Of a stretch of 64,000 nt of DNA, positions 29,302 through 37,184 are shown one piece after another. The stretch lies in contig NZ_CP070228.1 of assembly GCF_016904675.1 (NCBI RefSeq), forward strand, positions 62,001 through 126,000, read 5' to 3'. Every line of letters starts with the position of its first letter. The first letter of the stretch is position 1. Source of the DNA: Arcanobacterium phocisimile (GTDB lineage Bacteria > Actinomycetota > Actinomycetes > Actinomycetales > Actinomycetaceae). The notes beneath the pieces are model-generated. The model made no database searches. It saw nothing but the letters and a program-made list of their open reading frames with translations, and was not told the origin of the DNA. The translations under genes and the position numbers were made by a program.

Positions 29302-31089
29302 TTACTTAGCTGCTTCTTCGTAGCTGGCAAGCAGCTTGTCGACGTACTGTGAGGCATACTCGTAGTACGTTAAGAGCCATTCGCCGACGTCGTCTCCATC
29401 AGCTTCCTTTAGTAACGCCCATACGTACCAACACCAGCCAGCAAACACCACGTATGCCCAGTAATGCCTTTCTTCTGTTTGATTTGGAGTACGACCAAAA
29501 TAGTATGTCAATGCCAGTTTTGCTCGTTCGTCGTCAATGTCGTTCGAACAAACAACCATTGTGCCAAAATCAGCTGCTACATCAGACATTCCGGCATACT
29601 CCCAATCGATCAAATTCATCTGACCGTCAGGAGTGATCAGGAAGTTCAATGGGTAAAAATCGTTATGGCTGGGCACTGTAGGAAAACCGTCTGCATCAGC
29701 ATACTCTTTGAGCTTCATAACTTTTTTACGCAAGTCCAAGTATCCCTGCGGCATAGAGGGGTCTATCTCGTGCAAAAGTTGCTCAAACTTCATCGCTTCT
29801 TGTACAAAGTCAAAATCCCTATCGAGAACAGCGCCTGAGGTGTGCAGGTTGCGGATCATCTGCATCGCTTGTTGTAGTTCGTCATCATTCGTTACGTCAA
29901 GATTACGTATTTCGGGAATATACCGGGAAATCTTCCACCCCTTGCCGACGTCAGCAGTGATGAAGGTTGAATCAAGTCCAAGATCACGGGCAAGTAAAAG
30001 TGCCTGCTTTTCAGCAGTACGATCAATAAGTTTATCCGTTCCAATTCCCGGATGTCGGTAGACGTATTCACTATCGCCGACCGAAAAGTGGCATGAGAGA
30101 TTAGTTAATCCTTGTTTGAGGGGGGAAAAATCTCTGATCTCAGTTTTCGTACAACCTAATGCATTGGTGATATTGTCAAAGACTTCCGAATCAACGTTCT
30201 CGATAAATAGTGGGTCGAAGTCTTGAAGTTCATCAACTGAATCAAATTCGTTGATAATTCCATCAGGATACTTTCGAATAACCATCGAGAAATCTTTGAT
30301 GTTCTCGATGAAGAGTGACTCCCATAGCTTAGGCGCTGTTTGCGGGAGGTGGTAGACACGTTCCAGAAGATCGCGGAAAGTTTCAGAAAAAGTAGAATCA
30401 AAATAGACATGCCCGAGCATAGTCCAGGCGTTTTCGCCACCAATGGTACATCCAGTTATGCGACCGCCTGGCCCCGTGGTAATACACCATTCATTTGTTG
30501 GACCATCAACATAGACTGCAGAATAGTATGCTCGATAAACATAAGGCTCAAAAGGATTCTCAGTGAAATAATTGTCCGAGGAACAAATGTAGGTATTGGA
30601 TAGTTGTTCACGCACTAACCACAGGGAGCCATTGTTGTTGCGACTGGAATACTCTTTATTAACAATGATTTTGACACCATATTTTTCGATGAGATAGAAA
30701 AAGTATTCTTTTTTGTATCCCACAACGACGGTAATGTCGTTAATCCCGGCTTCTTGTAGTTGTTCAATTTGTCGCTCAATAAGGATTTCACCACGCACTC
30801 GTAGAGTTCCTTTTGGACGTTCGTAGGATATCGGTGCGAAGCGTGACGATAGCCCTGCGGCCATAATGATGGCATTATGAACTCGATAGGGAGCTAAAGC
30901 GTTGATCCCAGTAGCAGTCACGTGGCGTTCTTCAATATAACCAAGTGCTTCAAGTTCACGCACAGCAGTGTTGACACTGCCCAATGAGGCGTTAACGTGT
31001 GACTGTAGCTCTCGTTGCGAGAGCTCAGTATCTGCCTCGGAAAGTGTGCGAAGTATATCGAACTGTACGTGAGTCAGTTTATGGGGCAT
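29302..31089 (-). CDS. Winged-helix / CTP:phosphocholine cytidylyltransferase / choline kinase fusion (LicC-LicA)
   Basis: About 595 residues in three blocks. Residues 1-65 form a winged helix (ILRTLSEADTELSQRELQSH, NTAVRELEALGYIEERHV). Residues 70-295 are a LicC-type nucleotidyltransferase: IIMAAGLSSRFAPISYERPK binds CTP, and ICSSDNYFTENPF holds the metal site. From about 320 a choline-kinase domain follows with the catalytic loop PSHNDFYPLNFLI and the metal motif LIDWEYAGMSD. Together it would phosphorylate choline and activate it to CDP-choline for LicD. The frame extends 33 codons further up, but those residues are AT-rich and unlike the family; the ATG at 31089 follows GAGAG. No choline importer (LicB) is seen in the window. 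Confidence 0.87.
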   Translation of the reverse strand: MPHKLTHVQFDILRTLSEADTELSQRELQSHVNASLGSVNTAVRELEALGYIEERHVTATGINALAPYRVHNAIIMAAGLSSRFAPISYERPKGTLRVRGEILIERQIEQLQEAGINDITVVVGYKKEYFFYLIEKYGVKIIVNKEYSSRNNNGSLWLVREQLSNTYICSSDNYFTENPFEPYVYRAYYSAVYVDGPTNEWCITTGPGGRITGCTIGGENAWTMLGHVYFDSTFSETFRDLLERVYHLPQTAPKLWESLFIENIKDFSMVIRKYPDGIINEFDSVDELQDFDPLFIENVDSEVFDNITNALGCTKTEIRDFSPLKQGLTNLSCHFSVGDSEYVYRHPGIGTDKLIDRTAEKQALLLARDLGLDSTFITADVGKGWKISRYIPEIRNLDVTNDDELQQAMQMIRNLHTSGAVLDRDFDFVQEAMKFEQLLHEIDPSMPQGYLDLRKKVMKLKEYADADGFPTVPSHNDFYPLNFLITPDGQMNLIDWEYAGMSDVAADFGTMVVCSNDIDDERAKLALTYYFGRTPNQTEERHYWAYVVFAGWCWYVWALLKEADGDDVGEWLLTYYEYASQYVDKLLASYEEAAK

Positions 31090-31237
31090 GGAAATCTCTC
31101 GCTGTATCGGGAAATAATATATGTTCAAATATATCGATAGGTTGAGTGAAAATGAACAGTGATAGTAGTTGTGTAAGCTATTACTCATTTCAATATGGTG
31201 GCATGTGAAATGAAATAGTATCTACCAGTTAGTCGGT

Positions 31238-31246
31238 TGCTATAAT
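31238..31246 (+). promoter_or_regulatory. Extended -10 promoter candidate for the GT2/DUF2304 pair
   Basis: TGC-TATAAT, an extended -10 element, about 49 bases before the GTG at 31295. No good -35 is visible 17 bases upstream, which extended -10 promoters can do without. It lies in the divergent gap next to the LicC-LicA gene. Confidence 0.5.
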
Positions 31247-31294
31247 TAGCTGTGTTATTGCATCAAATATAGAGGATCGAGGTCGGGAAGAAAC

Positions 31295-32023
31295 GTGGCG
31301 GATCCTGAAAAAACCACTAAAAATGAACTGAATGTTACCGGGTGGTCTGAGAAACTTGCTCAAGAAAGCTGGCTGATTGTTCCGTTATATAATGAAGATC
31401 AAGTCATAAAAGGTGTTATGGAGGAAGCTCGCAAGACCTTCCCTAATATTGTGTGCGTGAATGACGGATCTAGTGATGATTCTGCGGCACAAGCTCGGCT
31501 TGCTGGAGTAGACGTGGTTGAACATCCGATCAATCTTGGTCAAGGAGCTGCTTTGCGTACTGGCTTAGACTATGCTCTATTACAACCGAATGCTAAATAT
31601 TTTGTAACATTTGACTCTGATGGTCAGCATCGGGTTGTTGATGCTCAGAAAATGGTTGTTCGGCTTGCGACTGAACCAATTGATGTAGTGATCGGCTCGC
31701 GTTTTCTTGATGATAGAACTAATGCAGGTTTTTTGAAGCGCATAGTGCTCAAGGCGGCAGTATTTTTCCAAAGGCTGACTACTGGAATGCAACTAACAGA
31801 TGCGCATAATGGCTTGCGTGCATTGAACCAAAATGCCGCAAAAAACATTCGTATCAGTCAAAATAGAATGGCTCATGCTTCGGAAATCGTCAGCGAAATT
31901 GCAGAACATAAATTACGCTATGTCGAAGAGCCGGTATTTATTGTTTACACTGACTACTCGCTTTCCAAAGGCCAGTCTTTATGGAACTCAGTCAATATTC
32001 TTTCCGATCTGATGTTTAAGTGA
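31295..32023 (+). CDS. GT2 polyprenyl-phosphate glycosyltransferase, GacI/DPM1-like
   Basis: 242 residues with no transmembrane helix. A dolichol-phosphate-mannose-synthase-type GT2: LIVPLYNEDQVIKGVMEEA, CVNDGSSDDS, NLGQGAALRTG, the metal motif FDSDGQH, and VIGSRF. Such enzymes transfer a sugar from a nucleotide donor to undecaprenyl phosphate. It is followed 3 bases later by a DUF2304 membrane protein, the arrangement of GacI and GacJ in the group A Streptococcus carbohydrate locus, where the pair makes GlcNAc-phosphate-undecaprenol. GTG start. Confidence 0.87.
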   Translation: MADPEKTTKNELNVTGWSEKLAQESWLIVPLYNEDQVIKGVMEEARKTFPNIVCVNDGSSDDSAAQARLAGVDVVEHPINLGQGAALRTGLDYALLQPNAKYFVTFDSDGQHRVVDAQKMVVRLATEPIDVVIGSRFLDDRTNAGFLKRIVLKAAVFFQRLTTGMQLTDAHNGLRALNQNAAKNIRISQNRMAHASEIVSEIAEHKLRYVEEPVFIVYTDYSLSKGQSLWNSVNILSDLMFK

Positions 32024-32026
32024 GAA

Positions 32027-32452
32027 ATGATGGATACCAACCAGATCATTATCAAATCAATTCTTATTATTTCTCTTCTACTAGTTGCGCTCGCTATTGT
32101 GGTTCCAGGGCGTAGTGCCCGCGGCCAAGCGATCAGACATTTAGCATGGCTGCTAGGCTTGGCGGTAGGAGCATTCGCAGTATTATTCCCGCAAAGCACA
32201 GATATTGTTGCCTCGTGGCTAGGAATTGGTCGTGGTACTGACTTAGTCCTATACATGTTTATTGTTTTCTTTATGGGATTTGCAGTAACCACAACTGCAC
32301 ATGCACGCAAAGCGGAGCGAACCTCAACGGTGCTGGCAAGAAAAATTGCAATTCTTGAAGCTGAACTCAAAAAGAGAGGATATGTTTTCCCGAAAGATGA
32401 TTCTCTAGATCTATCGTCAGATTCAGCTATCACTGACTCTGACGCTGAATAA
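32027..32452 (+). CDS. DUF2304 small membrane protein, GacJ-like
   Basis: 141 residues with three predicted transmembrane helices (IIIKSILIISLLLVALAIVV, HLAWLLGLAVGAFAVLFP, LVLYMFIVFFMGFAVTTTAH) and a charged C-terminal coiled stretch (RKIAILEAELKKRG). This is the DUF2304 pattern. In streptococci the family member GacJ binds and stimulates its GT2 partner. It lies 3 bases behind the GT2 gene, so the same partnership is likely here. Its last 23 bases overlap the converging GT4 gene at 32430. Confidence 0.85.
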   Translation: MMDTNQIIIKSILIISLLLVALAIVVPGRSARGQAIRHLAWLLGLAVGAFAVLFPQSTDIVASWLGIGRGTDLVLYMFIVFFMGFAVTTTAHARKAERTSTVLARKIAILEAELKKRGYVFPKDDSLDLSSDSAITDSDAE

Positions 32453-33539
32453 GCGCACCACAGATAGATGCATATTTTCTAGCTTGCGCAGGCCATGTGA
32501 GATCTTGATAAATCTCTAGCTGGGCTTGTGGTAGCGGATGTAGCAACATTGAGCGCAACGAAGCAACGAGTGAATCGGTGGTTCTTTCTTTTGAAATAAG
32601 AACAGGTGCCTTTTTTGTTACAAGCATCTGAGCTCCAGGGACAGGGAAAGTGACAACACGTCCACGCTCGGCAATTGCTTCAACCAGCGTGGTTTGAAAA
32701 CCCTCAGATAAAACTGTGGGGTTAACAAGTGTTGCGCCAGCAATTCGCTGACGTACTTCCTGTTGGCTAACCCTTCCCGGAGCTTGTAAATCTTTCTCTA
32801 ATCCGTGTTTTTGAATCAGAGAGCGTGCCGTGGCTAGGTCAGCTCCATCTCCAAGAAGTTCTCCGTCTACCTCGAAACCTTCCTTGCGTAACTGGGCGAC
32901 AGCGTTGATGAAAACATCCCATCCCTTGCCGGGAACAATCCGTCCCACAAAAACTAAATGGTTGAGACGATCGTCGGATTTAATGTTAAGTTGCGGTGGC
33001 GTAATCGCATTATAGAAAACAGTTGCGTCAACGTTGGCTAAACGTTTAACAAATTGTGTAACTGCTTCTGAAACCCCAAGAACTTTGGTAGCTTTTTTCA
33101 GTACATATTTTCCTACTGTGATATCAACGAAACGAGATCCGGTCCAGATGATTGGATTTTTTGTTGCTACAAAACCGCTACCGTGTTCGGTATGCAGTAT
33201 TGGAATATTGGCCAGCTTTGCAGCGCGTAGACCTACGAAGCTCATTGGGAAGAAGCGGGTGTGAGTGGAAACGACATCAATTTGCTGTTCGGTTAAGAAT
33301 TTAGCGATCTTGCGGGTGGTACCGAGCGCCGGAATTGTAATGACATCTGCGATTGGTAAATGAGCTTTTCGAGTAATGACGGTAACATTTTGCTCGTGTC
33401 GAGTTCCTGGAGTAGCAGAAATATCTAAAACCCAGACTTTATGACCGAGTTGAGCGAGTTCCCGCGCCAAATTTTCGACATGAAACTCAACCCCACCAAC
33501 TTTCGGCGGGTAGTTGTTAACTATCATTGCTATCTTCAT
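32430..33539 (-). CDS. GT4 family glycosyltransferase
   Basis: 369 residues. The start MKIAMIVNNYPPKVGGVEFH with VENLARELAQLGHKVWVLDI is the classic GT4 acceptor half with its glycine-rich loop. The donor half has HLVFVGRIVPGKGWDVFINA and the segment TVLSEGFQTTLVEAIAERG with the two conserved glutamates. Soluble, acting on the cytoplasmic face. Convergent 23-base overlap with the DUF2304 gene; divergent from the choline-binding-type protein at 33691. Acceptor and sugar unknown. Confidence 0.87.
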   Translation of the reverse strand: MKIAMIVNNYPPKVGGVEFHVENLARELAQLGHKVWVLDISATPGTRHEQNVTVITRKAHLPIADVITIPALGTTRKIAKFLTEQQIDVVSTHTRFFPMSFVGLRAAKLANIPILHTEHGSGFVATKNPIIWTGSRFVDITVGKYVLKKATKVLGVSEAVTQFVKRLANVDATVFYNAITPPQLNIKSDDRLNHLVFVGRIVPGKGWDVFINAVAQLRKEGFEVDGELLGDGADLATARSLIQKHGLEKDLQAPGRVSQQEVRQRIAGATLVNPTVLSEGFQTTLVEAIAERGRVVTFPVPGAQMLVTKKAPVLISKERTTDSLVASLRSMLLHPLPQAQLEIYQDLTWPAQARKYASICGALIQRQSQ

Positions 33540-33690
33540 GGTTACCCATACTAGTCGAACAAGCAGGATATATAGAAGTTTTCGTATTCACTTTCAAGCA
33601 TAGTTATAAGGTAATCTGGTTTGCGTTAGTAAGATAAGTGGCGGAAGTTTGCTTAGCCACTATTTCAAAGAAAGCAAGAACGGAGATGTT

Positions 33691-34827
33691 ATGCGAAAGA
33701 GCTATCGTGCCTTAGCCGGGACGATTGCTGGTGTACTTGCACTGGCAATTTCGAGTCCTGCTGTTGCATCGGAATCAGTCAATAAGCCCATGATAGCTAG
33801 TGTTGGAACCCCATTGATTCTTGATAATAAAATTTCGGATGGGTGGCATCACACAGAGGGACATTGGTATTATTTCGTCGGAAACTATCCAGTTTCAGGG
33901 TGGTTAGAGGACGCTGGAAAACGTTACTACCTCGGTGATGAAGGAGTAATGATCACCGGTTGGATGCAAAATAAACTAGGTGAATATTTTTACTTTGATG
34001 CCAGTGGTGCTATGACAACCAATAAGTGGGTTCAGACGAATGGTCGCTGGTTCTACTTAGGTGATTCTGGAACAATGCTAGTCAACCAGTGGTTATCTGC
34101 TGGTGGTCACTGGTACTACTTTGGTAGCGATGGTGCGATGGCTACTGGATGGGCAAAAGACACCACCGGCACCTACTACTACTTCAATGTCTCTGGCGCC
34201 ATGCAATCCAATCAGTGGATGGCTTCGGGTGGTCAGTGGTATTACCTAAATTCAAGTGGTGCAATGTTGGCTAATAACTGGCTACAGTCCAATGGCAAGT
34301 GGTATTACTTCGACGCAACTGGTGCAATGTTAGCTAACCGGTGGTTATCTGCTGGTGGCCAATGGTATTACTTCGGTGCTTCTGGCGCTATGGCTAGTGG
34401 CTGGGCAACTGATACCACTGGCACCTACTACTACTTCAATGCTTCGGGTGCCATGCTCTCGAATCAATGGATTGCTTCCGGTGGTCAGTGGTATTACCTA
34501 GGAAGTTCTGGTGCGATGATGCGCAATGCATGGGTTGGCAACTATTACGTTGGTCCTGATGGTGCGATGATGCGCAATGCGTGGATCGGTAATTACTACG
34601 TTGGCGCAGATGGTGCTTGGATAGCGAGCGGATCTGGATCAGCTACGCAGAGTATTGTGAATACAATTGGGGGACAGTGCCCTGCATACGCGCCCATTAA
34701 AGGAAATCAGAGCTCGATGATCTACCATATGCCCGAGCAGAGGTTCTATAATTCCACAAACGCTGAAGTCTGCTTTGCTAATCAATCTGATGCCATTGCA
34801 CATGGATACCGAAAGGCCAAAGTGTGA
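33691..34827 (+). CDS. Secreted choline-binding-repeat protein with C-terminal 'sunset'-like domain
   Basis: 378 residues. A signal peptide (MRKSYRALAGTIAGVLALA, cleavage near AVAS-ES) is followed by about thirteen cell-wall-binding repeats of about 20 residues with the aromatic pattern W-YY-F/L-GAM (SAGGQWYYFGASGAM, ASGGQWYYLGSSGAM). This type binds phosphocholine on wall polymers in streptococci. A higher-order unit of 84 residues recurs (DNA at 34091 and 34343). The C-terminus, about 45 residues, has SSMIYHMP, EVCF and AHGYR, resembling the small domain NCBI calls 'sunset'. No catalytic domain is evident, so it may be an adhesin or wall-bound scaffold. GGAG at 33682 sets the start. Confidence 0.85.
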   Translation: MRKSYRALAGTIAGVLALAISSPAVASESVNKPMIASVGTPLILDNKISDGWHHTEGHWYYFVGNYPVSGWLEDAGKRYYLGDEGVMITGWMQNKLGEYFYFDASGAMTTNKWVQTNGRWFYLGDSGTMLVNQWLSAGGHWYYFGSDGAMATGWAKDTTGTYYYFNVSGAMQSNQWMASGGQWYYLNSSGAMLANNWLQSNGKWYYFDATGAMLANRWLSAGGQWYYFGASGAMASGWATDTTGTYYYFNASGAMLSNQWIASGGQWYYLGSSGAMMRNAWVGNYYVGPDGAMMRNAWIGNYYVGADGAWIASGSGSATQSIVNTIGGQCPAYAPIKGNQSSMIYHMPEQRFYNSTNAEVCFANQSDAIAHGYRKAKV

Positions 34828-34836
34828 CAAACTGAG

Positions 34837-34869
34837 CGTCTAGTTCCACCTATATAGTGGAACTAGACG
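34837..34869. terminator. Hairpin terminator after choline-binding-repeat gene
   Basis: Perfect 13-bp arms (34837-34849 with 34857-34869, arm CGTCTAGTTCCAC) with a 7-base loop, 10 bases after the stop codon. Confidence 0.75.
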
Positions 34870-34923
34870 GAAGGAATTCGTGGAATGGATTCGCTTACTT
34901 TATCTACTTGGTAGAATTTACCT

Positions 34924-35511
34924 ATGAAATATTCAGCAAGTCGCACGATCCTAGCGTTATCTCTTCCGTTTCTGTTATTAACTGGCTGTGCTACAGGCCA
35001 GGAGCAGAACACGCAAAACTCTACGGCAAAGATGCCCGATAGTTTTGCGCAAACAGAGCCAGATAAACCCAAAGTGCAAATTCCTGAACAGGATCCTGGA
35101 AGTGAAGGTTGCGCTGATATGGATAAACTGCTGATTGATTTTATCGACAATAGTCCGCAAGGAAAAGCATTTACTGATGCGCAGCTTAACGGGGCTTCAG
35201 ATATTTCCATTGTGTGGCGTGATTTTGTTGATGTGTTCGTAGAGCAACACGAGCCAGCATTGGAAGAAATAAGTCACGCCGATGAGTCTGCGTTCGAAGC
35301 GTATTCTGCACTACACAGTTATCGTTCTATTAACAATGATTTAGTAGCGGGTAAGATCTCCGAATATGTTGATGGGAAAAGCGCTGAAGAAGCGATAAAG
35401 CTTGGCGAAGAACCAGAACGTAATCCACAATTTGACCAAGCAATAACTGAACTAACGCAATCGCATATCACGTTGACTACATGCTTGCCCCATTGGCCAG
35501 TAGTTTTCTAG
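34924..35511 (+). CDS. Hypothetical lipoprotein
   Basis: 195 residues. The N-terminus is a lipoprotein signal with lipobox LLTGC (Cys near residue 22). A polar linker rich in Q, T, D and P follows. The mature part is acidic and mostly helical, with two cysteines (EGCADMDKL and LTTCLPHW) that could pair outside the cell. I recognise no family. It sits between two choline-binding-repeat genes, so an envelope role is plausible, but no function can be assigned. No obvious ribosome site; the start is fixed by the signal peptide. Confidence 0.75.
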   Translation: MKYSASRTILALSLPFLLLTGCATGQEQNTQNSTAKMPDSFAQTEPDKPKVQIPEQDPGSEGCADMDKLLIDFIDNSPQGKAFTDAQLNGASDISIVWRDFVDVFVEQHEPALEEISHADESAFEAYSALHSYRSINNDLVAGKISEYVDGKSAEEAIKLGEEPERNPQFDQAITELTQSHITLTTCLPHWPVVF

Positions 35512-35521
35512 TTAACGCGAC

Positions 35522-35546
35522 CAGGATGCTTGTACTTCTCATCCTG
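35522..35546. terminator. Weak convergent hairpin
   Basis: 7-bp stem CAGGATG/CATCCTG (35522-35528 with 35540-35546) in the 46-base gap between two converging genes. Short, with no T-run. Confidence 0.35.
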
Positions 35547-35557
35547 CCTAAGATGTT

Positions 35558-37138
35558 TTACGCGAATGGCCGAACCACATCTTTAACTGTATTTGCCCAG
35601 CCGTAAGAGGTTAAATAGTTGTCTACACGTGCCGGGTGTCCCATCCAATCAGTGTGAATCACTTGGTCATTACCGATGTAAATCGCAACATGCGTGATGG
35701 TGCCACGAGTAGTGTAAAAAATGAGATCTCCGCGTTGGCGTTGTGAAATTGGAACGTGAACCATCTGCGGATGGCGATATAGTTCTTGGGATGATCGGTA
35801 ATCTGGCCAAGAATGTTTATGGACATTTATTGGCTGTGGGTCTAATCCGCCCGCATAGATCGCTTGTAAAGCTAATCCAGAACAATCAAACCCGAGATTG
35901 TATGGTCCGGCTCCGCCCCAAGTATATGGCGATCCAATCTGTTGTTGTGCGTACGCTATCATAGCTTCGATACGCTCTGAACGCCGGGCAGTTAATGGCA
36001 CTGGTTGTGCCTGGTATTGATCCACATACCAATCGTAACCAGTTGCCAAAGCATCCCACGTTGCTTTATTAACAATGCCGGTAGCAGGAAGTCCTACGCG
36101 TGCTTGAAAATTACGAACCGCTGCCATGAAATTACTATCCACAGAAGCAAGTTTCATCGAGTGCCACAGGCCCAAACGTTTTTGGACAATAGCTACTTTA
36201 ACTCCATTCATTCCTGGAGAAAGCTCATTGCTAGCCCATCCTAATGGGGTAATAGATGAAACAGGTTGCAACATTCCAGCTGGAGCTTGGTATCCACGCC
36301 ACCGTCCGGAACTGTTGAACGAGTATTGTTGACCATTAATATTTGCTGATCCCGTAACCATGATTCCGGTTTGTGGATCAAGGTAGTACCAATCGTCGTG
36401 GTCTTTTAACCATCCGGTTTTTTGGCGGCCGGATTCGGTGTAGTAGTACCATTGTTGGTCTTTTTGTAGCCATCCGGTGACCATTTCGCCTGATGGGTGG
36501 AAGTAGTATTTGCCGTCGGAGAAGATTTTTTCTCCGGTAGTCATGATTCCGGTTTGTGGGTCAAGGTAGTACCACAAGTTACCTAGATGTATCCATCCGG
36601 TTTTTTGGCGGCCGGATTCGGTGTAGTAGTACCATTGTTGGTCTTTTTGTAGCCATCCGGTGACCATTTCGCCTGATGGGCGGAAGTAGTATTTGCCGTC
36701 GGAGAAGATTTTTTCTCCGGTAGTCATGATTCCGGTTTGTGGGTCAAGGTAGTACCACAAGTTACCTAGATGTATCCAGCCAAATAGTTGATCGCCGGAA
36801 CTACCAAAATAAACCCACTGGTTGTGGTACATTTTCCAGCCAGTATGCATGTAGCCGTCATCGTCGAAGTAGTAAACACGACCATCGATTCGAACAAACG
36901 ATGCAGCAGGCCATGTTCCATCATCATTGCGCCACCACCAGCGTTGACCAGAAGCAACCCAGCTACCCCCGCTTGCTAGATCGAGGACGTTAATATCATC
37001 GACTAATACGGAAGATGCCTCATCTATTGATTCTGCGTGCGCATAACTAACAGTAGTAAGTGCTCCAGTAAGTGACACGAATAATGCAGTTGTTGTAGCG
37101 CAAAAAGTGCGTAAGCGTCCGGCTTTCATATATGTCAT
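35558..37138 (-). CDS. NlpC/P60 peptidoglycan hydrolase with choline-binding-type repeats
   Basis: 526 residues. Signal peptide (cleavage near SYAHA-ES); cell-wall-binding repeats at about 55-280 (GWIHLGNLWYYLDPQTGIM, GWLQKDQQWYYYTESGRQ); a peptidoglycan-binding (PG_binding_1) domain at about 300-370 (VAIVQKRLGLWH, NFQARVGLPATGIVNKATWD); and a C-terminal NlpC/P60 domain. The catalytic cysteine is residue 419 in GFDCSGLALQ, and the histidine is in THVAIYIGNDQ. It would cut peptide stems of peptidoglycan while docked on a phosphocholine-bearing polymer. The repeats contain a near-perfect 61-residue duplication. The ribosome site is weak, so a start at the second ATG (37129) cannot be excluded. 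Confidence 0.9.
   Translation of the reverse strand: MTYMKAGRLRTFCATTTALFVSLTGALTTVSYAHAESIDEASSVLVDDINVLDLASGGSWVASGQRWWWRNDDGTWPAASFVRIDGRVYYFDDDGYMHTGWKMYHNQWVYFGSSGDQLFGWIHLGNLWYYLDPQTGIMTTGEKIFSDGKYYFRPSGEMVTGWLQKDQQWYYYTESGRQKTGWIHLGNLWYYLDPQTGIMTTGEKIFSDGKYYFHPSGEMVTGWLQKDQQWYYYTESGRQKTGWLKDHDDWYYLDPQTGIMVTGSANINGQQYSFNSSGRWRGYQAPAGMLQPVSSITPLGWASNELSPGMNGVKVAIVQKRLGLWHSMKLASVDSNFMAAVRNFQARVGLPATGIVNKATWDALATGYDWYVDQYQAQPVPLTARRSERIEAMIAYAQQQIGSPYTWGGAGPYNLGFDCSGLALQAIYAGGLDPQPINVHKHSWPDYRSSQELYRHPQMVHVPISQRQRGDLIFYTTRGTITHVAIYIGNDQVIHTDWMGHPARVDNYLTSYGWANTVKDVVRPFA
36411..36776 (-). repeat. 183-bp tandem duplication inside the NlpC/P60 gene
   Basis: Two head-to-tail copies, 36411-36593 and 36594-36776, identical to my reading except at 36498 versus 36681 (T/C, giving His/Arg). 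The unit is exactly 61 codons, so the frame is kept. It adds three wall-binding modules. The near identity points to a very recent expansion, or to ongoing copy-number change. Confidence 0.92.
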
Positions 37139-37184
37139 ACTAATGGAAAATTCCTATAAATATCCTATTATGGAAGCAAAGTAA

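Noticed and set aside
36411-36776. CRISPR-like or intergenic repeat array
   Set aside because: The repeats are direct, 183 bp, without spacers, and encode wall-binding modules in frame.
33691-37138. Glucan-binding (glucosyltransferase-type) rather than choline-binding repeats
   Set aside because: No glucansucrase domain is present and lic genes are adjacent, so choline binding is the simpler reading; the two repeat types cannot be fully separated by eye.
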